Both the position numbers and the translations under genes were made by a program. From Trissonchulus latispiculum (taxonomy: Eukaryota; Nematoda; Enoplea; Enoplida; Ironidae), in contig JASAND010028198.1 of NCBI GenBank assembly GCA_030248195.1, positions 1 through 64,000 on the forward strand: DNA of 64,000 nt, in the 5' to 3' direction. Below the pieces are notes generated by a model that had not been told where the DNA came from, searched no databases, and saw only the letters and a list, made by a program, of their open reading frames with translations. Of the stretch, positions 47,092 through 59,662 are shown piece by piece. Each line of letters starts with the position of its first letter. The first letter of the stretch is position 1.

Positions 47092-49672
47092 GCCTGAAGC
47101 GGAACAGACTGAAAGTGTGGAATTATGGAGTTCTATTTTTTCCTGTGTACAGTATAGCCCTGAGAAACTGTAGATGAAACTGAAACTGTCGAGAATATTT
47201 TATTTTTTGTCTTACTTTGACTTGTTTTGTACGTAATAATTTGTGTGATTGTTGAACTTACTACTTGTGAACAGTGAGTCTACGTAATGTGGAATTTGTG
47301 ACAACCCGCTTCCAGAAGATTTCGAACTAATCTTCCTTTGTATTAAACCGCCAGTATGTACTTGTCGATTTTACATTATACCGATTTTTTGATTTCACGA
47401 CTTTTTTGTGTTATTTCTCTCTTTTTTACTGTTACATTTCTATGGGAAAATCTTTGTTTACTTTTCGGCGTTGCTTGTTTACAGTTTTTTCCTTTTTTCT
47501 TTCGATGGAGTAAATAACTTGTCGTTCGACTTTGCCAGAATGCTACGAAATTTTCGCTTTTGGCTTAAAGACATCAGTTTGGCCGTTTCTAGTTATTTTT
47601 GTTCTAGTTTAAATTAACTGCTTGTTTGCTGACTTTACTGATTGTTAACGATTTGCTTTTTAACTGTAGCTAACTTTAACCTAACTTAAAAACGGCAGAT
47701 AACTAAATAAGAATACCTAAAATCCTAATTAAATTAATTGTATTGAAAACTAGCTTGGGAAAATAGCTGTGGGAAAAGTTGACTTAAACTAACCCTGATT
47801 ATTCTCATTCCGAGAACTCTGCTTTTCTAGCGGTTTTTATTTTATTTTTGCTAGTTTCTTCTGGAAGCTTGTGTGTATCTTCAGTATTGGTTGTTCATGG
47901 TGTGATTTGTTGTTTATCAGAAAAAGATTTTTGATTTTTATTTTTTCATTTGTGTAGTACCTAGTTATACATATTTTGTATTGTGAGTTTTTATACACAG
48001 CTTATTCGGCATTGACACTGCTAGTTCTGGGTCCCTCTTGACAGGGCATCTTGGTCCCCTCCATTGGGAGCCAGGTAAGGGGGAAGCCATTTGTTGCCAA
48101 CATCGCTAGTTCATTGGTAGTTGTTCTCGTAGCTTTTCTTAGGTCAACTAGCTTTAGGGTGAGGACATAATTTTGATTTTAATTTTAATTTTGATTTGAT
48201 TTTGTTTTATTCTTAAATTTTATGGGCAACAGTATTGTCATCACTATATTCATTCCGATTACGAGACCAGCTTTTTACATTTTAGATTGCTGTTTTGTCT
48301 TATTTTTATAGAGAATATTTTGGTGTTCAGTCTGCAACAGATTTTGTTCACTGTGTATATATGCTGTATATGCTGCGTTTTCACCAGAGTTTATATTTTG
48401 TTGTGTATTATCAGTCAAGTTGTTCATTCCGTACTGTACTTTTTATGCTGAGTTGTTACTTGTTATTGTTGCTACTCGTCGGTATCGTAACTTGGAACCC
48501 ACATATGTATACTTGTAACTTGTAAGCATTTTAGTGCTATCAGCTGCTAGTTTAGAGCTGTGTTCGGAGTTTGTTTAATTTTTTAATTTGTCAGCTATTA
48601 TCATGTATGCAATATGTATGTTTATGCCAATAGTATTCAGGTTTTCTGTATGGCGGGTAGTTGCTACCTTATCATAATAGTACATGCCATAGTCCGAAGT
48701 TATTGAAAACTATGTTAAGTTAATTGCTAACACTTTGTTTTTGTGAATTTTAAAAATATTTCAAGAATCCTGCATTTGTAGAGCGATTGGCTTGCATTTG
48801 CAGTTTTATTTGCATCAGTCCTTAGGAGCCAAACATTTTAATGAAACTAATATTTTCAGGAACCTATGCTAATATGTGCCGTTTTTCTAACATATAGACT
48901 TTGAAAGTTATTTGGTAATCAAACAAGCAAAAGTGTCTGCAAAAGGTTAGGAGTAGTTAGTAACATTTACACTAATTGTAGGCCTGCTGCGCAGTAGAAT
49001 TCTTGTACTGTAGGTATAAAAAGTTAAGCTTTTTGATTTGTGATTCTTTAGATTTTTAATTTTTTGCTGAGTCAACCCATTAAAGACATAATACAGTTAG
49101 TTCAGGATAAGGGTTGCACTTATTACGTTATCAAAATTAATCATTAATCAGCTATGGTCTGCAAACTGCAATGCTGCACATTTCCATTTGCAACCAGTTT
49201 CGGCTGATTCTATGTTTTCAAATTAGGATAAACTTGTTTGCTTAATGAGTCATCCTGTGTTGGAAGTTCCAATATTGAAATCTACGTGTAAATCATGCTC
49301 TGCCATCTTAAAGCGTTGGTTACATGCATTTATGCAAAATGCTATCTTTTGCATAGTGGTTGCCTGGAACGCAGATGGCAGAGCAAACATAAAGACCTGC
49401 TGCGCTGAGGCGCAGCAGGAAAAATAAACCTATTTAATTAACAGACAGAAAGGCAGCAACTAATGTGTCCAGTTTTTCTGATATAAACTCAAAAAGTTGC
49501 TTCGTGTTCAAAAAATAAGCCGATTAAATAGTCATCAAGGTTTAAATTAGTAAGTGTAGTGTCGTGCGAACTCGAAGGTGGTGTCTTGAAAGTTTGGATA
49601 TCTGAGCTGTTTTTTGTGGACAACATTTAGTACCTAAGAGAGGTCCTACCTCAATACAAGTCCTCTGTCTTA

Positions 49673-50499
49673 AGCCGATTTCACACGATGGGGATTTTTA
49701 TGGGGATTCCCCTGGGGAATTCCCCGGGGTCACAACATTCGAAAGTTTTCCCAGAAATCCCCAGGGGATCCTCATGGGGCCTTTTCATGGGGATTCTGTT
49801 CACACGATGGGGACAATCCCCTGGGGATCTTTGCTATAGATAACGTGTTGCTTTCCATAACATTTTATTATCCCTGTGCAATTTAAATCGAATTTACTGT
49901 TTTTAACAATTCGAACAAGCTGGGCTTTTTTACTGGGGGAGGGGAGGGGAGGTGGGGGCTTTTTGGGTCCCCCACTCGACCCTTCCCCCCCACTCGGCCC
50001 CACCCCCACGTTTTAATTATATTGTATATAGTAAATAAATAAACACGCATGTATAATAATTTAATCCATAGCTTCGTCATTTAGTCCTTCCATGTAATTT
50101 ATCTGTTTTGACAATGATTCTCCAACAAGATTATTAAATTATTGTGTGCATTTGTTTCTACAAGTTTTCAACAACTCATAAAAATGGGCGAAATTAATTA
50201 ATACAGCATTCATTTTCTTTATTATGTAGCATACACTATTCTAGTTTCAGTTGAATACACTTAAAACTACATTGGCAATAAAGTCAGCTGATTTGGCTGT
50301 TCTCTGTTTGGTTGTTTCATGGGGATCCCCACAAAAAATTGCTCGGCGAGCAATCCGTCCCCATGGAGATTTTCATGGGGATCCCCACAAAAATCCCCAT
50401 GGAGGCATCCCCGTGGGGACAGATTGGGTCCCCATGGGGATCCCCATGGGGAAATCCCCTGGGGAATCCCGACGAAATCCCCATCGTGTGAAATCGGCT
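49673..50499. mobile_element. PIF/Harbinger-type MITE
   Basis: It has a perfect 25-bp terminal inverted repeat starting AGCCGATTTCACACGATGGG, flanked on both sides by TTA (49670-49672 and 50500-50502), the target typical of PIF/Harbinger. Subterminal zones are full of CCCATGGGG and CCCCTGGGG palindromic words. The 827-bp element has no transposase and carries a G-tract insertion near 49925-50010. Confidence 0.8.
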
Positions 50500-52459
50500 T
50501 TAGGAGGTGCAAATAGAATTCGTGCAATCTGTATCCTTGTAGTGTGTGAAACTTATAACTATCTACCTACTTTAGCTGAGACACTTTTCTTTTCTTATTT
50601 TATTTCCACTTTTCCGTTGTCATATCATGTTGCTCAAAACTTTGTCGTGCTCTCTTGCCTTTGTATGCTTACGCGTTCCCTTCTTCAGTTTTTAACTGTC
50701 CTTTATACGTTATTACAATTTTGTAATTTTCTATTGAATGTTGGCATGTATATATTTATTCCTCGTAATTCATTTTCATTATTGGTTTGCATACTGTGTA
50801 GAGTCCGGCTACTTTTGTACCAATGTGAGAGATGGCAAGTAGGAAGACCATCTTACTTGTGCGAATTTGACTTTAGGTATAAGGTATATACTGTTAATTT
50901 TGCTATTTAGGTTATTAAGCGCATTCTGCCAGTTTTGTTGTTACAATTTGCAGTGATATCTGTGCATTAATCGCAATGGGCATTGATGGGTCTACTATAA
51001 TCCTTAGTATGAGCTAAGATATTAGACTTTTCTTGAAAATACATAATCATATTTTGATTTAGCCTGCTAAAATAGTTAAATTTGTTTGTTCATGATCTAC
51101 TTTATTTTTTCAATTTTATGACCAAAGTTATTATTTTTTGTTTTCCGGTTTCGCTTAATGGTTTCACCTTTTTCCTGCTTTTTCGGTTTCTGCAGGAACG
51201 TTTTTCTGTATTCCATACTTTTACAGTGCTGTATGGAATGCCTTAATAATACATGTGCTTTAACTGTTTCATATTTTAATCATCGCAGCTGTTGTCGAAT
51301 ATGTATTCGGATGGTTCGAAATCTACAGTATTTCTCTATTGATCACTTGTTTTGTAATTTCTATTCTATGTATGTCATCTGTTGTTTTATGGTAAGATTG
51401 TTTACCTCAAATGCTGTGCGGCTAGTGATGTCACAATTTATGGGAAAGTATATCAACTGCTCTATTCCATAATATTCTGTCCTAAATTCATTTCATTTCA
51501 ATTCCCCTGCAAATTTGGAATAAAAATACACACATGAATCAAGGAAATCCATCTACGAAAAATTGACCAATTTCAACGCATATTGCCGACTGGCTACTGA
51601 CCAGTGCTAGAGGTTAAGTAGCACATAGTTGGAAAGCGTGCTCTTCTCACCCAATGTTATAAACCATTTTGTTGCTGTTAATTGTATTTTGAAAAAAATG
51701 CCAAAAATTGCTGCTATGATCGTTCAAAGCTGAACCTTGCAAAATAAAATTTTTTAGGTATATAAGCTATAGCAAAATGACTCTACGGCATTGAAAAGAA
51801 CACGCCGTGGGTTTTCTAACGATGTGCGTCTTGCGTATTCGAACATTGTGCCAGTCGTCACCATTATGCTGCTGAATTTAAACGATTTTTCTTTGGGAAG
51901 ATTTCTTTGATATGATCCACATAATTTTTATTCTGTTTGTTTTGTCATATTGCGATAGCCTTTTCTAGAAAGTTTATTTACTTGTTTATTATACTTGCAC
52001 ATACATGCATAGATTTTACTTGCCCGATTGTTCCGATTGTTACGATTGTGCCTTTGTTATCGTTGTCTTACTTAATCAATCCTGGATTCCAAGAATCAGA
52101 AACTTCAGTGTATTTTGATTTTGAACTGTTAATTTTGTTTTTACTATATGACAAAGTAAAGAGATTGTAGTTTCTCATTATTTTTAGGACATTTTATCAA
52201 TAGTTTGGCTAGGTCTAGTCTTTTGCTGATTCAGTTAATTTGATTGGAATGGGATTGAAAGTTATGGCTGAAATAATTAGAGTTTGAACTATTTTAGCGT
52301 TTTTGGAGTCTTGGGTCTAGGGTCTTGGCGCCAGACCAGCCCTTCTTCAGGTATTACACCAGATTACAGACTGCTGTGAATTTTTGGTAGACGAATTAGA
52401 AGTAGTTGCAGCTTTTAGTGGTAGAGATGACATTGTATATACGTATAGGCACAAACGTG

Positions 52460-52466
52460 ATGTTTA
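52460..52466 (+). CDS. PNPO: Candidate PNPO first mini-exon
   Basis: ATG TTT A followed by GTAAGG has the right phase to join 53231. This is one of several possible short ATG-donor combinations upstream. Confidence 0.2.
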
Positions 52467-53230
52467 GTAAGGACGTAGAATTGTTCATCACCCACCGAAC
52501 ACACATCGGCTCGGCAGGTCACTCGAAGGCGGCCGCCCCTTAAAATCTCGGACAATTGATGACGAGACGGGAAATCCGAAATGTTCTGGAGTTATTTTTA
52601 AAACTTGTCAGTCCTCCGCTTGTATGGTGTAAGAAATACTGAGGCTTCGGAGGCTCACAGAATTAACGAGTCACTTGAGATTTGCTATATCAGGATTCAC
52701 GTACAATGAAAAATGCCAAGGGAATAAAAAATCTGAAAATTAGGTTTTTAGGTTTTCGCTCAAATGTTTTGAAGTTATCGCAAATAACAAAGTCTTTGTC
52801 ATTCTTTGACTCGCCGCTTCAATAGTTTATACATCGCCCAAAACAAACTGTAAGCATACTTGTGTTTCTTGCATTACCCTTGCTCAGTAAAACGCTACAC
52901 TAATTTTCTAATCACTAATAATTTATTACTAATAATTCGCATTAGTCCCGGACCAATGGTTAATTGGATACAGTATCATTTAGCTTTCTTGTGCATTTTT
53001 TATTTTTAGTGTATGGTCCTTATTGTAGTGACACGGTCTCTGGGCCGCTTGATTTTTCCAAAAGGTCTTCCACATTCCATAGTGCTCAGTCAAAAGGGAA
53101 TGACTGCCTCCATTCACTCTGATCTCAGAGGTACCTTTAAAATCTAAATTTAAAATTTCCAATTTTTGCAAACTACTGTGATTGTTTTACTGTTTTACCC
53201 GACTCTTTTATTTGCCGGATATGATTTCAG

Positions 53231-53390
53231 ATACCCGTAAGCCATACAGCGCTAAGAGTGATGCATTTTTGGAGTCAGAGATCACAGTGAAGGAACCGTT
53301 CCACCTATTCGATGAATGGTTCAAACGGGCCGCTCAGTCGATGCCGCCAGAAATGGAGAAAAACGCCGTGCATTTAGCTACGGTTTCTGC
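53231..53390 (+). CDS. PNPO: PNPO exon (N-terminal domain)
   Basis: Acceptor GATTTCAG. It encodes [19 protein letters not shown] to HLATVSA, ending in phase 2 before GTATGT. Confidence 0.93.
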
Positions 53391-56300
53391 GTATGTGTTA
53401 TATTTCTGTATCTGTGCTTACAAATTTTAGTAATTAATTTCATTAATTAATTACGCATTAGTCATTAATCGCTTGTGGATCAGAGAGAAGCGGTTGACGT
53501 GGGAAACAATTAGTGGCATTCTGAAAAATTTTCACTCTTTCAGATGAAACTCCTGTTCTTAAAGAGTAACTCAATCTGTTTTGAAACGATCGTAGGTGTG
53601 AAACTGTTTGTTTAATTTTATTGAAGGTCCCCGAAAAAATAAGGTGGAACTAATTCCGAAATCCTCGATGAGCTGCGTATGGTAGCAGCGGGTGAAAGGG
53701 GTTAAGGGGGGGGTCGCCAATTTTCGACCATCTCCGATTTTTCTCATTTTCACATATTTTGTACTCCCCATGGGTCCGTAAAACAAGACAGTTGCGTTTG
53801 TTGCAAAACTTTCCCTATCATTCACAATAATCCTTAAAAGGTGACCCCGACATGTGTTAAACATAGGAAAACAAAAAAATTAGGAAAATTTCGCGGTAGC
53901 CAAAAGTTTGAGCGCTGTGTAAGAGCAAATGAGCTATAACTTGCCGAAATGTTAATCTGAACTAGGTAGCGTGTTAATATCTATATGAGATGGTTTTGCG
54001 TTAACTCAGCGACTTTTGTAGAAATTTTCAAAGTTGGATGAAGTCAGTTTTTGCACAATTCTGACTTACAAAAATGCCACCGAAGATATATATGTTTCGT
54101 CATGCCCTGAACTAACCATTCACTGCACAAATTTCGCGTATAGATATTAACACAGTGCACAAATAGAGGTTCAATTTTCATACGCACAATCCCTGCTGCT
54201 GCTGCTTGGGAGTAGATGCTTTTGGTTACCGCGTTGGCGTTTTGCCTCAAAATACGTCATTTTCTGAAATTTTTGAATATAATGGTCCATTAGTCGGGTG
54301 AAACTCGAGATATTCCAACCAAATTTGATGTGCCAATTTGCACATATGAAAGGAAGATGTTTGATAAGTTTCACTGCAATTGCTGGTGTCGAACTGTGGA
54401 TGCATGCCTCAGTTCGATGACGGAGGCCTATAGTCAAAAAATTGCAAATTTTCAAATTTTCCAAACATAGCGAAATTTTATATCAAATTGAAGCTCTCGA
54501 TGTCCTGAACATTTTATCTTCTTTACTAAGTCTCTACAAAGCAGTATGAGAAAGTTAGAGCGCGTTAAAGTTTGAAGTAAGTAACAGTCGGATGAGCTTG
54601 ATCAAATCTTTCAAACACCGCTATTTGGCGTATCATTTGTACAATAAATAGCCCCAAATAGATGCCTTAATTTGATGTATTGGCTAGGCCGTAGTACTTG
54701 GTCACCCTATGTCTACACAACTTCGAGACCCTCAGTGAGGTATAGTGGCGTAACTAAATTGTAGGGATTTGAACTGCAATATCTCTTAACGTGGTGATTC
54801 CTTTTGGGAACATATTGTTGGTTGGCGGCATAAATCAAGATAAAATTTGACGAAACGTTCCGAAATAAGTTCTTTTAGCGTTCTAACACCCTCCGCGCAA
54901 TCCCGATTCAAAAATTCGAGATTTCCGGTCAGGGCGATTTTTCCCAATTTCTGAAAGTTTGGCAGCAGCTATACAGTTATGACTACAGTCATTCGAAAGA
55001 TCTCGTTGAGCTTCATATTTGTGCCTTTTAAAGCAACGTTCTAGCTCTTCTCTACCGTGAGATATAGCTGATTTTCTTGTTTTGGCATCGAAAACCTGTC
55101 ATTTTTGCAGAAATCAAATAATCCATCTTTTCTTGAACTATGCAATCCGTAAAATCAAACTAAGGGCGTCGAACTGAAGGTCTTATAGGGGCAAATTATC
55201 CGACGCATGGTCGTCTTCCAACAGCTATCCCGTAGGCCGCTATCATAAAAAATGTAGTTTTTGCAAAAACACGACCAATTTTTTCCAAAGATTGTGGAGC
55301 ATTCACCATGCAAGCTGGAGGGCTGCTACTATACAGATGTGTTCTGCACAAATATACCCAGGGACGTTTTTTTAGTTGCCCCGATTGCTGCTTTCTAGCT
55401 AAAGTAATTGCTTGACAAATTTGGAAAAAGTAGGCAAAATACAGGTTGCGCACACATTTCGGCTTATTTCTCTATAACGAAGAGCGATTTCACAATAAAT
55501 AAAAAATCGTCCTCAGCTATTTGATGGAGGTATCGAATGATATAACCGATGCCTCGCGAAAAAATTTACGTGAGTCTGCAAAAATCTAGAAAATTATATT
55601 TCTTCTAAAATGTGTTAAAAATATTTTAGAAAAACAACATTAGTTTCATGGCATGCATTAAAAAGAGAAAATGGCAGGCTGCATTTTGATATAAAAATGG
55701 CTTCTTAACTCTAAGTAATGAATGAGTAATGATGGTGCAAACTTTATGTGACCAAAGGGAATCACCACCTTAACTGGATTGACCCTGGACTCTAAAAATC
55801 TGTCTTGTTTTTGGACACATATGGGGTATGTTATATCCTAAAATGAGCGAAATCGGTCACTATAAAATTTGGTACCCGGCAACCCCACCCCCCCTTAATG
55901 GGATTAAACATATCCTTTTCGTGCACAAGGTTAAAAGAGCTAAACAGTTAGTGTTAACTGGCCTGCTGGGTTAAACTAGTTAAAACGATAACTACCAGGC
56001 GCGTAGCCAGGGAGGGTGGCGAGGGGGGGGCATGCCCCCCCGAAATCGGAGACAAATGAAAAATTTTTAGTGAGTAGCAGCAGCGTGAATAAATATTTCG
56101 AAAAATTTTCGCCTGCGTCGCCACTTTTGAACGAAGATATCTTAAAAACCACTAGACTTTACTTGAACTTTTCCACCAACTGTTCAGTTTCGGATGAAAT
56201 TTCCGAGCATTTTTGGCTTGCCCCCCCCCTCCGAATTTTTTTCTTGCTACGCTAGTAATAACTACTCTTTTAACTGGCGCGCGGAAAGTTCCAAGACTGT

Positions 56301-59300
56301 GTGGAAAACATTGTGGATTCCAAGAAACCGATATATTTAACGTACGACTACTTAAAGATGTTGTTCATATTCTTTTAGAGATGGCAGACCCTCAGGAAGA
56401 ATGGTCCTGTTGAAGGCTTACGACAGTTCTGGATTCCAATTTTTTACAAACTATAACAGTAGAAAAGGTCGGGATATTGTAAGTTGGCTTGATATGATCT
56501 AAATGCAGGGTTACTGTTTTCTGTGCTAAGATGATCGTATTTTGAAAATAAACAAAAGTGATCAAAAACTATGAAAAATTTTATTCTATTTCAAGATTCA
56601 TCACTACATATTACGTACGTAATAGAAATCTCAAATCTTGAGCGTTAAATAAATCTGCTGAAATGTTACGCAGTTCTGTGCTGGCTCCAACCCTACAATA
56701 CAATCAAATTATATTTCGCAAAAAAATTATATTTCCGTTTTGTTTTTGTTATAGGCAGGAAATAACTTTGTATCGCTGCTATTTTATTGGCCACACCGGA
56801 ATGAACAGGTAGGTGAATTCTTGCTGTATTCCATTCAGGTGCGTATCCAGAATTTTGAAAAGAGGGTCCGACCCCAAAAGGATGGAGTCCAGACCTAAAT
56901 TTTTCCAAAAACGTGGCCAAATTTGGCCCAAACATAGCTAAAAATTTTGGACAATTTCCGCAAAGGAGGGGTCCCGACCCCCTGGATCCATCCCTGGATA
57001 TGCCCCCTGATTTCGTTGAATGGTCGCAAATATAAAATACAAAATAAATTGCGATATAACAAGTAAACAGTAAGTAAATAAGGAAATAATACAAGAATGA
57101 AAGTCGTGTAGTAACTGGATATTGTGAAAGCTTTTAACGAAACTATTCTGATTGTATACACGAAGCTTTATGTGTTTCTGATTGATTCAATGCTGTTAAA
57201 GCAAATTTTACTAAATAATAACTTTCAAATATCTATACATTTTGTTACACAAAAACAGTTGTTTGATTGTTTATCAGATATTCACTGAGTATGAAAATGA
57301 AAATGAAAATAGAATTTTTCCTTGCATGCGTATTATCAAGAGTACATGATGATAGTTTAGTCAGCTGTTGCTTTGCTTTTGTTTTCATCACAGTACTGTT
57401 TTAGATTCGAGTCGAGGGTGTGGCGGAACCGTTGCCAGAATCAGAAGCGGACAACTACTGGCTCAAAAGACCACTGAACAGTCAAATTAGTGCCGCTCTT
57501 AGTCAACAGTCTGAGCCTGTGGACTCTAGAGAGGTTTAGAAATAAGTTCTCCCTCCTGTTCCGAGAGGGACCAGCATGTGGGGGGACTCAATGTGGATTG
57601 GACGGATCTGATCCGCCCCATAGCCAGACCATAACCCCGGGTAGACGTCGGTCTGATCCTTGAATAGGATGTGTCCAGGCATGGCCCGGTCCCCAGGGGC
57701 CAATTTTATCAACACCGAAATCCGGATTTAGTCGCTAACCCGGGTTAGATCCGTGCTGTTAAAAATGACAAAAATAACCCGGGTTAGTGACTTAACCCGG
57801 GTTTAAGCGTTGATAACATCGGCCCCAGATGTCGCAGTCGAGCACAGGCACTTGGTATAGAGCAGTGCAGGAGTAGGTTTAGAAAGGTAAAAAAAGGTAG
57901 GCAAAGTTGTTGAGTGAACTCCAGCCGACAGGACGGTTATGGGGTGCCGGTGCTTATCTCTGGATTCACAGTCGAAAATCTGGAGTGACCGACAATTTGA
58001 ATGTTGACTTGATCGGTGAAAAGTGGGCTTCAGCTCTTCTTTACAACAGAAAACACAGATTTCTGTAGGCAGGAAAGGTGGGCTCGGTCGTTCCTCCTCT
58101 TCACTATCACAGTCCGGACAGTTTTGAGAGTGGCTGTGGCACAGTTCTATTCGGAACCGTTAGGAGTAGCCAGTGGCTTTTGCATTGGACTAGAGTGCGA
58201 CAGAACTCAACGTTTCTTTCAGTTCAGATTGTTGGCGTGTAACGTATCAAAGAGAGTGTTGGTGGTTGAAGGCTCCCTTTTGTGTTCACCAAAGTTAAAT
58301 TTTATGTTATGGTCTAGTGTGAGGTTAGAACGGGAATTAAACTGGGTAACATCGTTACTGTTGTTGTGATTGTTTTAGACTCTGGAGCGTTTGGCCGCTG
58401 AACAACAGAAACTTGTGGCCGAGCAGGGACAGGGCGACGTGGCCACTGTGGCTCGACCACCACATTGGTTTGTTTCTTTTTATGAAGCGAAATTATTAAT
58501 TTTTTAATTAATTTGAAAATTTCCGTTTCGAGAGCGACAGTTTAGTATGGTCCAGGTAGTATCCCCAGTGCCTCCTCTGAAGCACGCGCTTGTAGTGCAG
58601 GAAAGCGTTAAGCGGAGTTAAACAAGTGAAATTTTACTAGATATTTTTCCATGAAAGAGTTGATAGAGAGAAAGTCACGTTTGTGTATAGAGTTAAACGA
58701 GTTAAAAATTTATGGTTAATGGTAAAATTCTCCCAAGTCCCAAGGGTTGCTGCGGTGATTTCATTGGATATTTGGATGATTACCTTGTTAGTAGTTGTGC
58801 ACCGGCCCTGTCCAGACCGGCTGGCCCAGGTCCCGTCGGTCGAGAACAGGCCGGCCGGCCAATGACAGGCAAGGCAGCCTGGTCAGATACAGGGCGGCCG
58901 ACCGGCCAAAGATTGTCTGCGGCCTATCGCCTTACTTGCTAAAATTTGCCTTGAAAACCATCAAAAATCTCATTTTTTTACTTTTGTTTTGGAAAACCGA
59001 CGAAAGGTACCACCGGCCAGTCTGCCGGTAAAGGCCGAGGCACCGGCCGGCCGGCCGGCGTCGCGAGCTGGACCGGCCGGCGCCGACCGGCCCACAACAA
59101 ATTGGGCCGGTGAACAACACTTACTTCTTAGATATTTGCGCCTTAGCTCGGTCGCCAGATTTATCAATGTCAACCAGTCTCTCTCCCTAATCTATATTTG
59201 GATTGCGGTGGACTGTGCGTGCACTCACCCCCTAACCAAGCATTTGGGTCAATGGTTGGTTAGGGTGCGAATCGAACCTCCAACCTTGCGGTCAGAAATT

Positions 59301-59662
59301 CGAAGCCCTCATCTTTCGATTACACTGGTACCAGAAAACACAGTTGTTAAATGCTATAATGTGTTGGAGTTCATTAGTCATAATAGTTGGAGTCGTGTGA
59401 GCATCCAAAGAATTAGGTTTGATCGGTGCTACGTGACTTTCTTATTTCTTTCATATCTAAATTCATATCTATGTAGCTGTGTTTCATTTTGTTTTTGTCT
59501 TTTAGGGGCGGATATCTGGTGAAGCCTTATGAGTTTGAGTTCTGGCGAGGTCAGTCCGATCGTCTGCATGATCGAATCAGGTTTCGTCGCGGCGGCGGCG
59601 TTCTGGGTCCTTTCACTCACCAGGGAGAAAACGATTGGATTTATGAAAGACTGCAGCCGTAG
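53231..59662 (+). CDS. PNPO: PNPO, pyridoxamine/pyridoxine 5'-phosphate oxidase (six exons recognised)
   Basis: Exons 53231-53390, 56379-56478, 56755-56808, 57405-57533, 58379-58467 and 59506-59662 join in phase to about 229 residues; all donors are GT. The enzyme uses FMN to oxidise pyridoxine or pyridoxamine 5'-phosphate to pyridoxal 5'-phosphate, the last step of vitamin B6 salvage. Family hallmarks in order: RKPY...[67 protein letters not shown], the WGGYLVKP turn, [17 protein letters not shown] and a final YERLQP. The first codons lie upstream in a tiny exon, perhaps 52460-52466 (MF, then a split Asn). Human PNPO is 261 residues, so only the N-terminal leader is shorter. Confidence 0.95.
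53391..56378 (+). other. PNPO large intron, repeat-filled
   Basis: It holds a diverged TTAA foldback arm (53706-53900), a piggyBac-like element (54790-55769), a C-tract remnant with CCCCTTAATGGG (55880-55910) and the GCGTAGCCAGGGAGGG G-tract repeat (55999-56260). No exon seen. Confidence 0.75.
54790..55769. mobile_element. piggyBac-like TTAA element (copy B)
   Basis: Left CGTGGTGATTCCTTTTGGGA and right TIR (inverse GGTGGTGATTCCCTTTGGTC) lie between exact TTAA duplications (54786-54789 and 55770-55773). Same family as 15900-16648. No transposase frame. Confidence 0.7.
56379..56478 (+). CDS. PNPO: PNPO exon (FMN-binding core)
   Basis: It encodes [20 protein letters not shown] and [13 protein letters not shown]. 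The R-x-V-L-L-K and S-R-K-G segments contact FMN and substrate phosphate in known PNPOs. Acceptor TCTTTTAG, donor GTAAGT. Confidence 0.95.
56755..56808 (+). CDS. PNPO: PNPO exon (FYW motif)
   Basis: An 18-codon exon encoding [18 protein letters not shown]. Acceptor TTATAG, donor GTAGGT, phase 0. Confidence 0.95.
57405..57533 (+). CDS. PNPO: PNPO exon (IRVEG to SRE)
   Basis: 43 codons: [19 protein letters not shown] through [16 protein letters not shown], the conserved Arg-Pro...Gln-Ile region. Phase 0. Confidence 0.95.
57704..57826. mobile_element. Short palindromic MITE with AACCCGGGTTA words
   Basis: ATCAACACCGAAATCCGG at the left mirrors GTTGAT at the right. Three copies of the self-complementary AACCCGGGTT lie between. 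Located in a PNPO intron beside a reverse SINE fragment (57910-57990). Confidence 0.55.
57910..57990 (-). mobile_element. SINE body fragment
   Basis: GGTGCCGGTGCTTATCTCTGG...CTGGAGTG matches, in reverse, the SINE tail near 5990-6055. Confidence 0.45.
58379..58467 (+). CDS. PNPO: PNPO exon (LERLAAEQQ helix)
   Basis: It encodes [17 protein letters not shown] to RPPH and the first two bases of Trp, joined to GGY in the next exon. Acceptor TGTTTTAG. Confidence 0.93.
58798..59110. repeat. CCGGCC-rich repeat element
   Basis: The ends are CACCGGCCC and GGGCCGGTG, inverted, with dense CCGGCCGG words on both flanks of an AT-rich core. No clear target duplication. In the last PNPO intron. Confidence 0.5.
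59220..59335 (-). mobile_element. tRNA-derived SINE fragment (second family)
   Basis: On the minus strand GATGAGGGCTTCGAATTTC precedes GGAGGTTCGATTCGCACC, a B-box-like GGTTCGATTC. A related minus-strand copy is at 60115-60205 (GATAAGGGCGTCGG, GGGGTTCGATCC). Confidence 0.5.
59506..59662 (+). CDS. PNPO: PNPO last exon (C-terminal PLP/FMN region)
   Basis: It encodes [28 protein letters not shown] and DWIYERLQP with TAG at 59660-59662. EFWRGQ and RLHDR are conserved active-site and phosphate-binding segments. Confidence 0.96.

Larger units (their letters stand above)
47092..53230. other. Interval between CSD-RS gene 2 and PNPO
   Basis: From 47092 to about 49600 and again 50510-52450 the plus strand is T-rich, without repeats I recognise or exon-like frames; part may be 3' UTR. 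A Harbinger-type MITE occupies 49673-50499. At 52460 ATGTTTA followed by GTAAGG is a candidate mini-exon of PNPO. Confidence 0.5.

Noticed and set aside
50251..50910. 219-residue ORF as a gene
   Set aside because: Its first third is the CCCATGGGG terminus of the Harbinger MITE and the rest is T-rich, low-complexity hydrophobic sequence.
52550..52655. C/D box snoRNA (TTGATGA ... CTGA)
   Set aside because: The boxes are present about 95 bases apart, but there is no convincing terminal stem or C'/D' pair, so chance cannot be excluded.
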